Source: JAGPUQ01 sp049325095
GTDB taxonomy: Bacteria > Pseudomonadota > Gammaproteobacteria > Pseudomonadales > Porticoccaceae
Direction: 5' to 3'
DNA length: 64,000 nt
Assembly (NCBI GenBank): GCA_049325095.1
Contig: JBMOPO010000011.1
Location: 1-64,000, forward strand
Part shown: in pieces, positions 1-7,642 of the stretch
How positions within the stretch are numbered: the stretch's first letter is position 1
How the letters are laid out: every line of letters starts with the position of its first letter
Translations under genes and position numbers: made by a program
The notes under the pieces: generated by a model
The model's database searches: none
What the model saw: only the letters and a program-made list of their open reading frames with translations
Told to the model about the DNA's origin: nothing

Positions 1-180
1 GCGGGCGAGCGCCAGAATGGCCTCCTGCGCCGCGCGTTGCGGCTTGCTGCCACCGCCTTCCCAGCGGTTGACCGTGGCGAACGAGACCCCGAGCCGCTCG
101 GCGAGCTGCTCCTGGGTGAGATCAAGCCTGGCGCGGATGGCGCGAAGCGTGGCGGGTAGGGCTTGGGCTTGTTTTGTCAT
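1..180 (-). CDS. XRE-family helix-turn-helix protein, 3' end cut by window edge
   Basis: Sixty codons are visible, read leftward off the window. They hold one complete Cro/C1-type helix-turn-helix: LDLTQEQLAERLGVSFATVN followed by RWEGG, so residues about 18-42 form the DNA-binding fold. The ATG at 180 has no Shine-Dalgarno sequence. A 9-bp palindrome begins 3 nt upstream and overlaps the probable promoter, which suggests autorepression. The protein could be a small stand-alone regulator or the N-terminal module of something longer; such modules also occur at the front of some DNA methyltransferase-type proteins. The rest lies outside the window, so the function beyond DNA binding is open. 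Confidence 0.8.
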   Translation of the reverse strand, partial: MTKQAQALPATLRAIRARLDLTQEQLAERLGVSFATVNRWEGGGSKPQRAAQEAILALAR

Positions 181-183
181 GTT

Positions 184-204
184 TGCGATATTTGCAATAT
201 CGCA
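184..204. promoter_or_regulatory. Palindromic operator upstream of the XRE gene
   Basis: TGCGATATT and AATATCGCA form a perfect 9-bp inverted repeat around a 3-nt spacer. It is AT-rich against GC-rich surroundings and lies 3 nt upstream of the XRE start codon. The position over the -10 region is what an autoregulatory operator would show. Binding by this XRE protein is inference. Confidence 0.6.
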
Positions 205-216
205 CATGCTTGTCAA
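188..216 (-). promoter_or_regulatory. Probable promoter of the XRE gene
   Basis: On the reverse strand a perfect TTGACA (216-211) is followed after 17 nt by AAATAT (193-188), a weak -10 match. The expected start of transcription falls at about 180-182, on the ATG itself, so the mRNA may be leaderless. The operator palindrome covers the -10. Confidence 0.45.
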
Positions 217-656
217 GACCTGTTTCCGGTTCGATACCTGACCTAATGCCGAATCGTCTTTACTTGTTGGCATCTACCGACAAAACGCAACACGCAGCAC
301 TCCGCGCCCACCCGGGCGCCGCGGCCCTTGGTCGAGGTCGCCAGGCACGACGCCTCGCGGGCCTCGATGTCGATCTGGCGGTGGAGGACGCAACCGCAGA
401 GCTTCAGGAACGTCGGCCCGCTTCCCCCGCTGCGCCAGCGCAGACGCCGAGCCTCGCTGACAACTCAGCGGCTGGCCGGTTGTCTCCGGTCGAGATGAAC
501 GACTTCCATCCCGGTTTCGTTCCGAACGAGTTGGCAGGCATCCATGAAGGCGCCATTCCGCCGGGGAGCCAAGCGATCTCCTTTCGGAAGCCTGTTCACC
601 GCATTTTCTGCGGCGAATAGGCCGGCCATTCCCCGCAAGCGTTCTTTCCTCACACC
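205..656. other. Region without a supportable gene
   Basis: About 450 bp lie between the XRE promoter and the repeats in front of the Fic gene. Several open frames exist on both strands but none has a recognisable domain, a ribosome site or a sensible start. The stretch may hold decayed accessory DNA. I see no transposase or integrase motif in it. Confidence 0.4.
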
Positions 657-716
657 AAATTGGGTGCAAATGGGTGTTTAAACAGATGCGCCACGGAAAT
701 GGGTGTAAATGGGTGT
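657..716 (+). repeat. Four direct repeats (AAATGGGTGT-type) in front of the Fic gene
   Basis: The unit AAATGGGTGT occurs at 668-677, 697-706 and 707-716, with a close variant at 657-667 (AAATTGGGTGC). They form two tandem pairs about 40 bp apart, ending 11 bp before the fic ATG. Spaced direct repeats at this position look like a transcription-factor binding array. The Fic protein has its own C-terminal winged helix and is the obvious candidate binder, but that is inference. Confidence 0.65.
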
Positions 717-727
717 AACATTGGTCC

Positions 728-1777
728 ATGCTGAAAACCGATACCATCCAGATCACCCCGGAGATCCTGAGTCTCATTGCCGGGATCGACGAGTTCAAGG
801 GCGCCTGGCGCGCCTTGGGCATGCTCGCGCCCGACCGGCTGTCGGCCCTGCGCCGCGTGGCCACCATCGAGAGTATCGGCTCATCGACCCGCATCGAGGG
901 CAGCAAGCTGTCCGACCGCGAAGTGGAACAACTGCTGTCGAACCTGGGGATCAGGTCCTTCGCCACCCGCGACGAGCAGGAAGTGGCCGGCTACGCCGAG
1001 CTGATGGAGCTGGTGTTCTCCTCGTGGCAGGACATACCGTTCACCGAGAACCACATCAAACAGTTGCACCAGATCCTGCTGCGCCACAGCGAGAAGGACA
1101 CCCGGCATCGCGGCAACTACAAGACCAACCCGAATAGCGTCGCCGCCTTCGACGAAACCGGCGCGCAGATCGGTATCGTGTTCCAGACCGCGTCACCCCT
1201 GGATACGCCCCGCCTGATGACGGAGCTGGTGGCCTGGGTGAACCGGGAGCGCGAGACGGCCCGGCTGCACCCGCTGCTGATCATCGCCCTGTGCGTCGTC
1301 GTGTTCCTCGAAATCCACCCCTTCCAGGACGGCAACGGGCGGCTCTCCCGGGTGCTGACCACGCTCCTGCTCCTGCAGGCGGGCTACGCCTATGTGCCTT
1401 ATAGCTCGCTGGAGAGCGTGATCGAGCAGAGCAAGGAAGCCTACTACCTGGCGCTGCGGCAGACGCAGGGCACGATCCGCACGGAGGCACCGAACTGGCA
1501 GCCGTGGCTGGTCTTCTTCCTGCGTTCCCTGGCCGAGCAGGTGCGGCGCCTGGAGAAGAAGGTCGAGCGCGAGAGGATCGTGCTGGCGGCCCTGCCGGAA
1601 CTACAGCTACAGATCGTCGAGTTCGCCCGCGAACACGGGCGCATCACCATCGGCGAAGCCATCAGGCTGACCGGCGCCAGCCGCAACACGCTCAAGCAGC
1701 ATTTCCGGGCGCTGGTCGAGCGCGGCACGCTGGATCAGCATGGCAGTGGCCGCGGGGTCTGGTACGGCCTGCGCTGA
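728..1777 (+). CDS. fic: Fic-domain AMP-transferase with C-terminal winged helix
   Basis: A 349-residue Fic protein that would transfer AMP (or another nucleotide moiety) from a nucleotide to a hydroxyl side chain of a target protein. The Fic motif HPFQDGNGRLSR starts at His197, the catalytic histidine. The N-terminal helix carries the inhibitory motif SSTRIEG with Glu57, which makes it a self-inhibited (class II) Fic protein that needs no separate antitoxin. Residues about 285-349 look like a winged helix (TIGEAIRLTGASRNTLKQHF), as in other Fic-HTH proteins. Targets are unknown. The repeats just upstream suggest tight control. The gene stands alone between non-coding stretches, consistent with accessory origin. 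Confidence 0.92.
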   Translation: MLKTDTIQITPEILSLIAGIDEFKGAWRALGMLAPDRLSALRRVATIESIGSSTRIEGSKLSDREVEQLLSNLGIRSFATRDEQEVAGYAELMELVFSSWQDIPFTENHIKQLHQILLRHSEKDTRHRGNYKTNPNSVAAFDETGAQIGIVFQTASPLDTPRLMTELVAWVNRERETARLHPLLIIALCVVVFLEIHPFQDGNGRLSRVLTTLLLLQAGYAYVPYSSLESVIEQSKEAYYLALRQTQGTIRTEAPNWQPWLVFFLRSLAEQVRRLEKKVERERIVLAALPELQLQIVEFAREHGRITIGEAIRLTGASRNTLKQHFRALVERGTLDQHGSGRGVWYGLR

Positions 1778-1784
1778 CCGGAAC

Positions 1785-1810
1785 GGGACGCGGGTTCGAT
1801 TCCGCTGCTT
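1785..1810 (+). other. tRNA/tmRNA 3'-end-like fragment, possible attachment-site remnant
   Basis: GGACGCGGGTTCGATTCC resembles the T-arm and 3' strand of a tRNA or tmRNA. The second half of the stem is one base short and no acceptor partner or anticodon arm lies upstream. Such 3'-end copies mark integration sites of genomic islands. Here it sits 8 bp after the fic stop codon. The match is short, so this is a weak call. Confidence 0.25.
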
Positions 1811-2094
1811 GATAAGAAAAGACGGATTGAACCGGCCCGGAAAGCAGACGGGATCGACGCCGCACATCGGCAACCGATCAGGGCGAAAAACCTGCTCGAT
1901 CACCCCCGGCCGCAGGGCGTACCGGCAGGCCTTTACTCGGGCCATCCATGACCTCGCCCTGCCGGCGGCTCCGCCGTGCCAATGCGTTCCCGCGCATTGG
2001 TCGATCGAGTTCGCGATGGGTCGCAACCACCCACAGCGCTACGATTGCGGACTTTCATGGTCGTTTGATGCAGGCTGCCGCCTCCACCAATAAC

Positions 2095-2144
2095 CAAACC
2101 CCAACCCCGTTCAGGGTGAGCGGCACAAAGGCGGTTGGGGTTTG
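2095..2144. repeat. Inverted repeat, 12-bp arms
   Basis: CAAACCCCAACC (2095-2106) and GGTTGGGGTTTG (2133-2144) are perfect inverted arms around a 26-nt loop. There is no T-run on either side, so it is not a standard terminator. It could be a recombination site, an element end or a structured RNA. Confidence 0.5.
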
Positions 2145-2255
2145 CCCTGCGCGACCGCGACCCTGCCAGGGTGTTCGGGCAGGGCCAGGCGACAGGTGCC
2201 CTTCCGCCGGCGCCCGGTCACGCCGCGGGCCGGGCGCTAACCCGCGGTTTCACCA

Positions 2256-2275
2256 CCGGGGCGAAACCGCCCCGG
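2256..2275. repeat. Short GC hairpin
   Basis: CCGGGGCG and CGCCCCGG form an 8-bp perfect stem with a 4-nt loop, about 125 bp past the end of the ELM1-family gene read on the other strand. It could stop transcription from the reverse strand but lacks a T-run. Confidence 0.3.
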
Positions 2276-2401
2276 CCGTTAGGGCTGTTGCGGCCGCTGC
2301 CGAGCATGGCATCGACCCGGGTGCTCCGATCAGGTCCGGTGACACCCCGATCCTGCGCGATCCATCCCGGCGGGCGCGAGGCCCCCGGGCTGGACGGGCG
2401 C

Positions 2402-3544
2402 TCAGTTCTGCGGCTCGAGCCCCAGCAGTTTGCGAATTCGCGCCCTGACCAGTTGCAGGTCGTCCGGCGGCAGGGTGCCGCCGATGCGCAGCGGCTGGCC
2501 GGCCCAGACGGCGAGGTGGCGCTCGACCAGCAGTTCGTGGAAGTACCGGAAATCCCGGGTGCCGGCGAGCAGTCCGAGGCGATCGAGGCGGTAGATCAGC
2601 CGCGCCAGAACCTGGCGGGCGCGGTCGCCGCGGCTTTCGCGGCGGGTGCTGTACAGGCGGCGCTGCCACCGGCGGCGCAACTGATCGAGGCCGCCCAGCG
2701 GCCCGGTGGGCAGCGGGAAGATGGCGAGCGGTTTGCCCAGGGCGGCGACCTCGACCAGCATGGAGATGCTGTCGCCGGTGACCACGAAGCCGTTGGCGGT
2801 GCCGAGCAGCGCGCGGTAGGGGTTCTCGACGGCACCGGGTTCTCCCTCCGGCGGCGCCTCGGCGGGCCAGGCGAACAGCGGCACGTCGGCCGGCAGGCGC
2901 TTGCGCAGGGCTTTCACCACCGCGGCCGGGGTACGCCTGCTGGTGACCACGTAGGCGCAGCCGCCCAGCCCGCGGATGCGCTCGACTTCGGCGACCAGGG
3001 CCCGGGCGACCCGCGCGTTCATCCGGAAGGGGCCGGTGGGGCCGCCCACCAGGATGGCGATCAGCGGCCGCGGCAGCCCCGCCAGCCGCGAGCGCCAGCG
3101 CTCGGCCTCGGCGCGGATGGCGTCCGGGCTCACCCGCATCAGGGGCAGGGTGATGGGCAGGTAATTGGGCAGCGGCGGCAGGTGGTTCTCGCCGCTCGCC
3201 ACCACCAGATCGAACTCGTGCATGGCGCCGGAGGGCTTGCCGATGTGCACCACCCGGGTGCGGTTGGCGGACTGGCGCCGCACCCAGAGCGCGGCCATCG
3301 CCGGGCGCCGGCCGGAGGTGATGATCAGCTCCGGCCAGGGCGGGGCCAGGGGGTCGGAGCGCGCCAGGTCGAGGTGGTCGAGGGTGGCGCGGAACCGCGG
3401 CTTGGCGGTGCGGTAGCGCGGCTGCATCTCCAGCCGCTTGCGGTCGCAGGGCCAGCCCAGGGCGGCGGCGACCGCCTCGACCTGACCGTTGTCGCCGCGC
3501 TTGTCGCCGAGCAGCAGCCAGGTGGTCGGGGTGAGCTGGAACAT
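2402..3544 (-). CDS. ELM1-family protein (first copy)
   Basis: A 380-residue member of the family named after the plant mitochondrial fission protein ELM1 (formerly DUF1022), common in proteobacteria and thought to have a glycosyltransferase-B-like fold. Family landmarks here are RSDPLAPPWPELIITSG near residue 75, the VGGPTGPF glycine turn near residue 170 and VTGDSISMLVEVAALGKPL near residue 270, which would lie in the nucleotide-sugar-binding half. No signal peptide is seen. It follows the sulfotransferase gene with a 5-bp gap, so the two are probably one transcript. A second ELM1-family gene lies 4 kb away. The biochemical activity is not established; glycosyl transfer to a lipid is inference. 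Confidence 0.75.
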   Translation of the reverse strand: MFQLTPTTWLLLGDKRGDNGQVEAVAAALGWPCDRKRLEMQPRYRTAKPRFRATLDHLDLARSDPLAPPWPELIITSGRRPAMAALWVRRQSANRTRVVHIGKPSGAMHEFDLVVASGENHLPPLPNYLPITLPLMRVSPDAIRAEAERWRSRLAGLPRPLIAILVGGPTGPFRMNARVARALVAEVERIRGLGGCAYVVTSRRTPAAVVKALRKRLPADVPLFAWPAEAPPEGEPGAVENPYRALLGTANGFVVTGDSISMLVEVAALGKPLAIFPLPTGPLGGLDQLRRRWQRRLYSTRRESRGDRARQVLARLIYRLDRLGLLAGTRDFRYFHELLVERHLAVWAGQPLRIGGTLPPDDLQLVRARIRKLLGLEPQN

Positions 3545-3549
3545 CCCGG

Positions 3550-4494
3550 TCAGGCGGCGGTGTAGCCCAGCGCCGGGTCCAGACGTGCGGCGACCAGGGC
3601 TTCCAGCTCGGCGGCCTGCTCCGCGCCCAGCTCGTCGCGGTAGCCGCCGACCTTGCCGCGGCGGGTCTTGAAGGCGGCGGGATCGCCGCGCCCGCGCAGG
3701 CGCATGCCGCCCTGGCGGAAGAAGCCGCTGGCCTCCATCTGGCGCAGGTTGTCGAAGGAGGCGAACTGCACCGCCTCGCGGATCTCGGCATCGCTGAACG
3801 ACTCGCCCATGAAGGCAATGATTTGCGCCAGCACCGGCTCGGGCTCGGCGCGCAGATCCTCGTAGCGCACCACCAGCCGGCGCTCCAGTTGCTGGACGTT
3901 GCGGTACCAGGTGTTGAGGTAGTCGATCAGGAACGGCAGGCCGATGTCGCTGTGGCGGACGAACTCCCACAGGCCCACGCTGCGCCGGTCGATGGGATGG
4001 GCGATGGCGTGGTTGATCAGCTCCTGCTTGGCGCGCGACTGGCGGCGGGTGAACTGGTAGTACCAGGACACCGCGATGTCGATCGGGTTGCGCACCAGCA
4101 GCAGCACCGGCTTGTGGCGCAAGGGGTTGTCCGGGGCGCCGGCGGCGAGCCGCTCGCCCACCGCGCCCTCGTAGCTGTAGCAGGCGTTGGTGGCGGCGAG
4201 GCGCGGGATCTGGGGGATCCTGCGGGCGAATTCGTCGGTGTTGATGAGCTTGGAGGCCGGCAAGCCGTGGCGCACCTGGTAGAGCCGCGACAGCATCACC
4301 TTGAGCCAGGTGTTGCCGCTCTTGGGATGGCCGATGATGAGCAGCCCGGCGCGCTCGGCCTTGGCCAGTTCCAGGCGGGCGAGATACCTGCGCCGCAGCG
4401 CCACCCGGGCGCCGGCCGGCAGCAGTTCGGTGGGCGCGATGATGAGGCCTTTCTTGACCCCGTCGCTCAGTTGCATTCCGCCTCCGCGGCTCAC
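3550..4494 (-). CDS. PAPS-dependent sulfotransferase
   Basis: A 314-residue sulfotransferase expected to move sulfate from PAPS to a hydroxyl group. The 5'-phosphosulfate loop HPKSGNTW sits at residues 56-63 with Lys58 as the key residue, and the 3'-phosphate motif LVRNPIDIAVSWYYQF at about 133-148 supplies Arg135 and Ser143. VRYEDL follows near residue 200, as in lipid and carbohydrate sulfotransferases. A second start (Met7) is possible. It precedes the ELM1-family gene on the same strand and lies divergently from an MsbA-like exporter, which suggests that it modifies an exported lipid or glycan. The substrate cannot be read from the sequence. Confidence 0.85.
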   Translation of the reverse strand: MSRGGGMQLSDGVKKGLIIAPTELLPAGARVALRRRYLARLELAKAERAGLLIIGHPKSGNTWLKVMLSRLYQVRHGLPASKLINTDEFARRIPQIPRLAATNACYSYEGAVGERLAAGAPDNPLRHKPVLLLVRNPIDIAVSWYYQFTRRQSRAKQELINHAIAHPIDRRSVGLWEFVRHSDIGLPFLIDYLNTWYRNVQQLERRLVVRYEDLRAEPEPVLAQIIAFMGESFSDAEIREAVQFASFDNLRQMEASGFFRQGGMRLRGRGDPAAFKTRRGKVGGYRDELGAEQAAELEALVAARLDPALGYTAA

Positions 4495-4647
4495 GGTCTC
4501 CGAATCGGCGCGCAGTATGCGCCAGTCCCGGCACCGCCGCCAACCGCGGCGGTGCTACACTTCGCCGCCGTCCCCGATCGCACAGCGCGCCGTGACGGCC
4601 ATTCCTGCCACCGCCCCATCCACAGGATACCCAGGAGCGACCCCGCC

Positions 4648-6378
4648 ATGCGGCTGATGCTGGCGCTGTTCCGCAAGCACCGCTGGCGGACCTCGCTGGT
4701 GATCCTCGGCCTGTTCCTCTCCGGGCTGGCCGAGGGCATCGGCCTGTCCGCGCTGCTGCCGCTGCTCGATGTCGCCATCGCCGCCGAACGGCAGAGCGCG
4801 GGGGCGCCACCGGGGGAGTTCGAACAGCGGGTCATGGATGCGCTGGCCTGGCTTGGCATCCAGCCCACGGTCGGCTCCCTGCTGGCGGTGATCGTCGCCG
4901 GGGTGGCGATCCGCAGCCTGCTGCTGCTCGCGGTCCAGCGCCAGGTGGGCTACACCGCGGCCCAGATCGGCACCGAGCTGCGCCTCGACCTACTGCGCGC
5001 GGTATTGCGCAGCCGCTGGGAGTATTTCCTGCACCAGCCGGTGGGCCGGCTCACCAACGCGCTGGCCACCGAGGCGCAGCGCTCCTCGGATTCCTTCGTC
5101 TACGGCGCCACCGCGGTCACCTTCCTGATCCACGCGCTGATCTACGGCGCCATCGCGGTGGCCATTTCCTGGCAGGCCACGCTGCTCAGCCTGGTGGCCG
5201 GGGCGCTGGTGATCGGCTCCTCGCACTTTCTGGTGCGCATGACGCGCCGCGCCGGCCGGCGCCAGACCCGGCTGCTCAGCTCGCTGATGGCGCGCCTCAC
5301 CGACACCCTGCAATCGGTGAAGCCGCTCAAGGCCATGGCCCGCGAGCACCTCGCCGACCAGGTGCTCTCCGGCGAGACGGTGCGCCTCAACCGCGCCCTG
5401 CAACGCCAGGTGTTCAGCGCCGCGCTGCTCAATTCGGTCCAGGATCTGCTGTTCGCCGGCTTCATCGCGCTCGGCATCTATCTGGCCCTGGTGGTCTTCC
5501 GGGTCGAGCTGAGCACGGTGCTGGTGCTGGCCATCACGCTCGCCCGCGCCTTCGGCTCGCTGGGCAAGGTGCAGAAGCAGTACCAGAAGCTGACCCAGGG
5601 CGAGAGCGCCTACTGGTCGCTGCAGGAGGCCATCGCCGGCGCCGCGGCCGCGGCGGAGCGGCTCGGCGCCGGCCGCGCGCCCCGCCTGGAGCGCGGCATC
5701 GCCTTCGCCGGGGTCGGCTTTGCCTACGACGGCCGCCAGGTGTTCGAACGCCTCGACCTCGAGCTGCCGGCCGGCGCCATGAGCGTGTTGATCGGCCCCT
5801 CGGGGGCCGGCAAGACCACCGTCATCGACCTGGTCATCGGCCTCGTGCGGCCCCAGACCGGGACCGTCGCCGTCGACGGGACACCGCTGGAGACCCTCGA
5901 TCTGCGCGCCTGGCGGCGCCTGATCGGCTATGTGCCCCAGGACACGGTGCTGCTCCACGACAGCATCCTCCACAACGTGACCCTGGGCGATCCGGCACTC
6001 ACCGCGGAGGACGCTGAACGGGCCCTGCGCGCCGCCGGCATCTGGGAGTTTGTGGCCTCCCTCCCCCAGGGCCTCCACACCCTTGTGGGCGAGCGCGGCG
6101 GCAAGCTGTCCGGCGGCCAGCGCCAGCGGGTGGCCATCGCCCGCGCCCTGGTGACCAGGCCGCGGCTGCTGATCCTCGACGAGGCCACCAGCGCCCTGGA
6201 TCCGGCCAGCGAACAGGAGGTGTGCCAGACCCTGGCGGGGCTCAAGGGCGAGCTGACCATCCTCGCCATCTCCCACGACAGCGCCCTGGTGGAGATCGCC
6301 GACCGGGTCTACCAGCTCCAGGGCGGGCGGGCCCGGCTGCTGCCCCCGGGACAGCCCGCCAACCTCGGCCATCGCTGA
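4648..6378 (+). CDS. ABC exporter, fused permease and ATPase (MsbA-like)
   Basis: A 576-residue half-transporter with membrane segments in residues 1-310 and one ATPase domain after about 345. Walker A is GPSGAGKTT, the signature is LSGGQRQR, Walker B is LLILDEAT and the H-loop is ISHD, all intact, so it should be active as a homodimer. The ATG at 4648 follows CCAGGAGCGA and fits the family length. Relatives export lipids, glycolipids, peptides or drugs. The neighbours (sulfotransferase, ELM1-family, sphingoid-base synthesis) make flipping of a modified lipid the best guess. It is divergent from the sulfotransferase gene, with about 150 bp shared upstream. Confidence 0.88.
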   Translation: MRLMLALFRKHRWRTSLVILGLFLSGLAEGIGLSALLPLLDVAIAAERQSAGAPPGEFEQRVMDALAWLGIQPTVGSLLAVIVAGVAIRSLLLLAVQRQVGYTAAQIGTELRLDLLRAVLRSRWEYFLHQPVGRLTNALATEAQRSSDSFVYGATAVTFLIHALIYGAIAVAISWQATLLSLVAGALVIGSSHFLVRMTRRAGRRQTRLLSSLMARLTDTLQSVKPLKAMAREHLADQVLSGETVRLNRALQRQVFSAALLNSVQDLLFAGFIALGIYLALVVFRVELSTVLVLAITLARAFGSLGKVQKQYQKLTQGESAYWSLQEAIAGAAAAAERLGAGRAPRLERGIAFAGVGFAYDGRQVFERLDLELPAGAMSVLIGPSGAGKTTVIDLVIGLVRPQTGTVAVDGTPLETLDLRAWRRLIGYVPQDTVLLHDSILHNVTLGDPALTAEDAERALRAAGIWEFVASLPQGLHTLVGERGGKLSGGQRQRVAIARALVTRPRLLILDEATSALDPASEQEVCQTLAGLKGELTILAISHDSALVEIADRVYQLQGGRARLLPPGQPANLGHR

Positions 6379-6528
6379 GCGCGCGACCCCCGGCTCCGAC
6401 TTCCGAACACCGCAGGGCACCAGGGCGGGCGGCTACAATGGCGCCCGCGGCCGACTCCCTGCGCCGCGCCGGTCACCGGCGGCGCTCCCGCCGCACCGTC
6501 CGGCGGTTTCTGTCCCGAGGACTGTTCG

Positions 6529-7620
6529 ATGCTGTGGTTCGTCATTGGTCTGGCGGCGCTGGTGCTGGGCGCCGAGCTGCTGGTGCGCGGCGCCTCCCGG
6601 CTGGCGCTGGCGTTCGGCATTTCCCCGCTGGTGGTCGGCCTCACCGTGGTGGCCTTCGGCACCAGCGCCCCGGAACTCGCGGTATCGGTGCAATCCGCCT
6701 GGGCCGGGCGGGTCGATATCGCCCTGGGCAACGTGGTGGGCAGCAACACCTTCAATGTCCTGTTCATTCTCGGCGCCTCGGCGGCGATCGTGCCGCTGGT
6801 GGTCCACCAGCAGGTCATCCGCCAGGAGGTACCGATCATGATCGGCGCCTCGCTGCTGCTGTGGGCGCTGGCCGCCGATGGCGGCATCGCCCGCCGGGAG
6901 GGCCTGCTGCTGGCCGCGCTGGTGGTCCTCTACACCCTGGTGCTGGTGCGCCAGAGCCGGCGCGAAACCGCCGCGGTCCAGGCCCAACTGGAAACCGAAC
7001 ATGCCGAGGCCTTCGCAACGCCCGCGGCGGGCTGGCGGGAGCACTGGGGCGTCCAGTTGCTGCTGGTGGCGGCCGGGCTCGCACTGCTGGTGCTGGGCGC
7101 GCGCTGGCTGGTGGAGGCCGCGGTGAACTTCGCGCGGTTGGTGGGCGTCAGCGAGGTGGTGATCGGCCTCACCATCGTCGCCGCCGGCACCTCGCTGCCC
7201 GAGGTGGCGACCTCGATCCTGGCGGCGCTGCGCGGCGAGCGCGACATCGCGGTGGGCAACGTGGTGGGCAGCAACATTTTCAACATCCTTGCCGTGGCGG
7301 GTATCTCCGCGACCATCGCGCCCGAGGCATTGGCCGTGGCGCCGGCGCTGCTGCACTTCGATCTGCCGGTGATGGTGGCGGTGGCGATCGCCTGCCTGCC
7401 GGTGTTCTTCAACGGCAGCCGCATCGCGCGCTGGGAGGGCACCCTGTTCATCGGCCTGTACATCGCCTATACGGCCTATCTGATCCTCCATGCCACGGGG
7501 CATCCGGCGCTCGACGACTACCGCGCCGCGCTGGGCCTGGCGCTGCCGCTGATCGCCGTCACCCTGCTGGTGCTCGCCGCGCGCCACTGGCAGCGCAGCA
7601 GGCGCGATCCGGCGACCTGA
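6529..7620 (+). CDS. Calcium/sodium antiporter of the CaCA superfamily (YrbG-like)
   Basis: A 363-residue inner-membrane cation exchanger with about ten membrane segments in two inverted halves. Each half carries the alpha-repeat signature: GTSAPELAVS with GNVVGSNTFN in the first and GTSLPEVATS with GNVVGSNIFN in the second. The acidic residues in these repeats bind Ca2+ and Na+. The linker near residues 145-165 is charged. In proteobacteria this gene often lies beside lipopolysaccharide export genes; here it follows the ABC exporter by 150 bp on the same strand. Ion specificity is inferred from the family. Confidence 0.9.
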   Translation: MLWFVIGLAALVLGAELLVRGASRLALAFGISPLVVGLTVVAFGTSAPELAVSVQSAWAGRVDIALGNVVGSNTFNVLFILGASAAIVPLVVHQQVIRQEVPIMIGASLLLWALAADGGIARREGLLLAALVVLYTLVLVRQSRRETAAVQAQLETEHAEAFATPAAGWREHWGVQLLLVAAGLALLVLGARWLVEAAVNFARLVGVSEVVIGLTIVAAGTSLPEVATSILAALRGERDIAVGNVVGSNIFNILAVAGISATIAPEALAVAPALLHFDLPVMVAVAIACLPVFFNGSRIARWEGTLFIGLYIAYTAYLILHATGHPALDDYRAALGLALPLIAVTLLVLAARHWQRSRRDPAT

Positions 7621-7642
7621 CCGCGACGGCCGCGGGGCGGGC

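Larger units (their letters stand above)
1778..2401. other. Non-coding stretch after fic
   Basis: About 620 bp without a credible gene. It holds a fragment resembling the 3' end of a tRNA or tmRNA (1785-1810), a large inverted repeat (2095-2144) and a short GC-rich hairpin (2256-2275). Open frames through here lack domains and ribosome sites. It marks the boundary between the Fic/XRE strip and the envelope-lipid region. Confidence 0.45.

Noticed and set aside
1785..1810. A complete tRNA gene at the T-arm-like sequence
   Set aside because: There is no acceptor, D or anticodon arm upstream and the T-stem does not pair fully. Only a remnant can be proposed.
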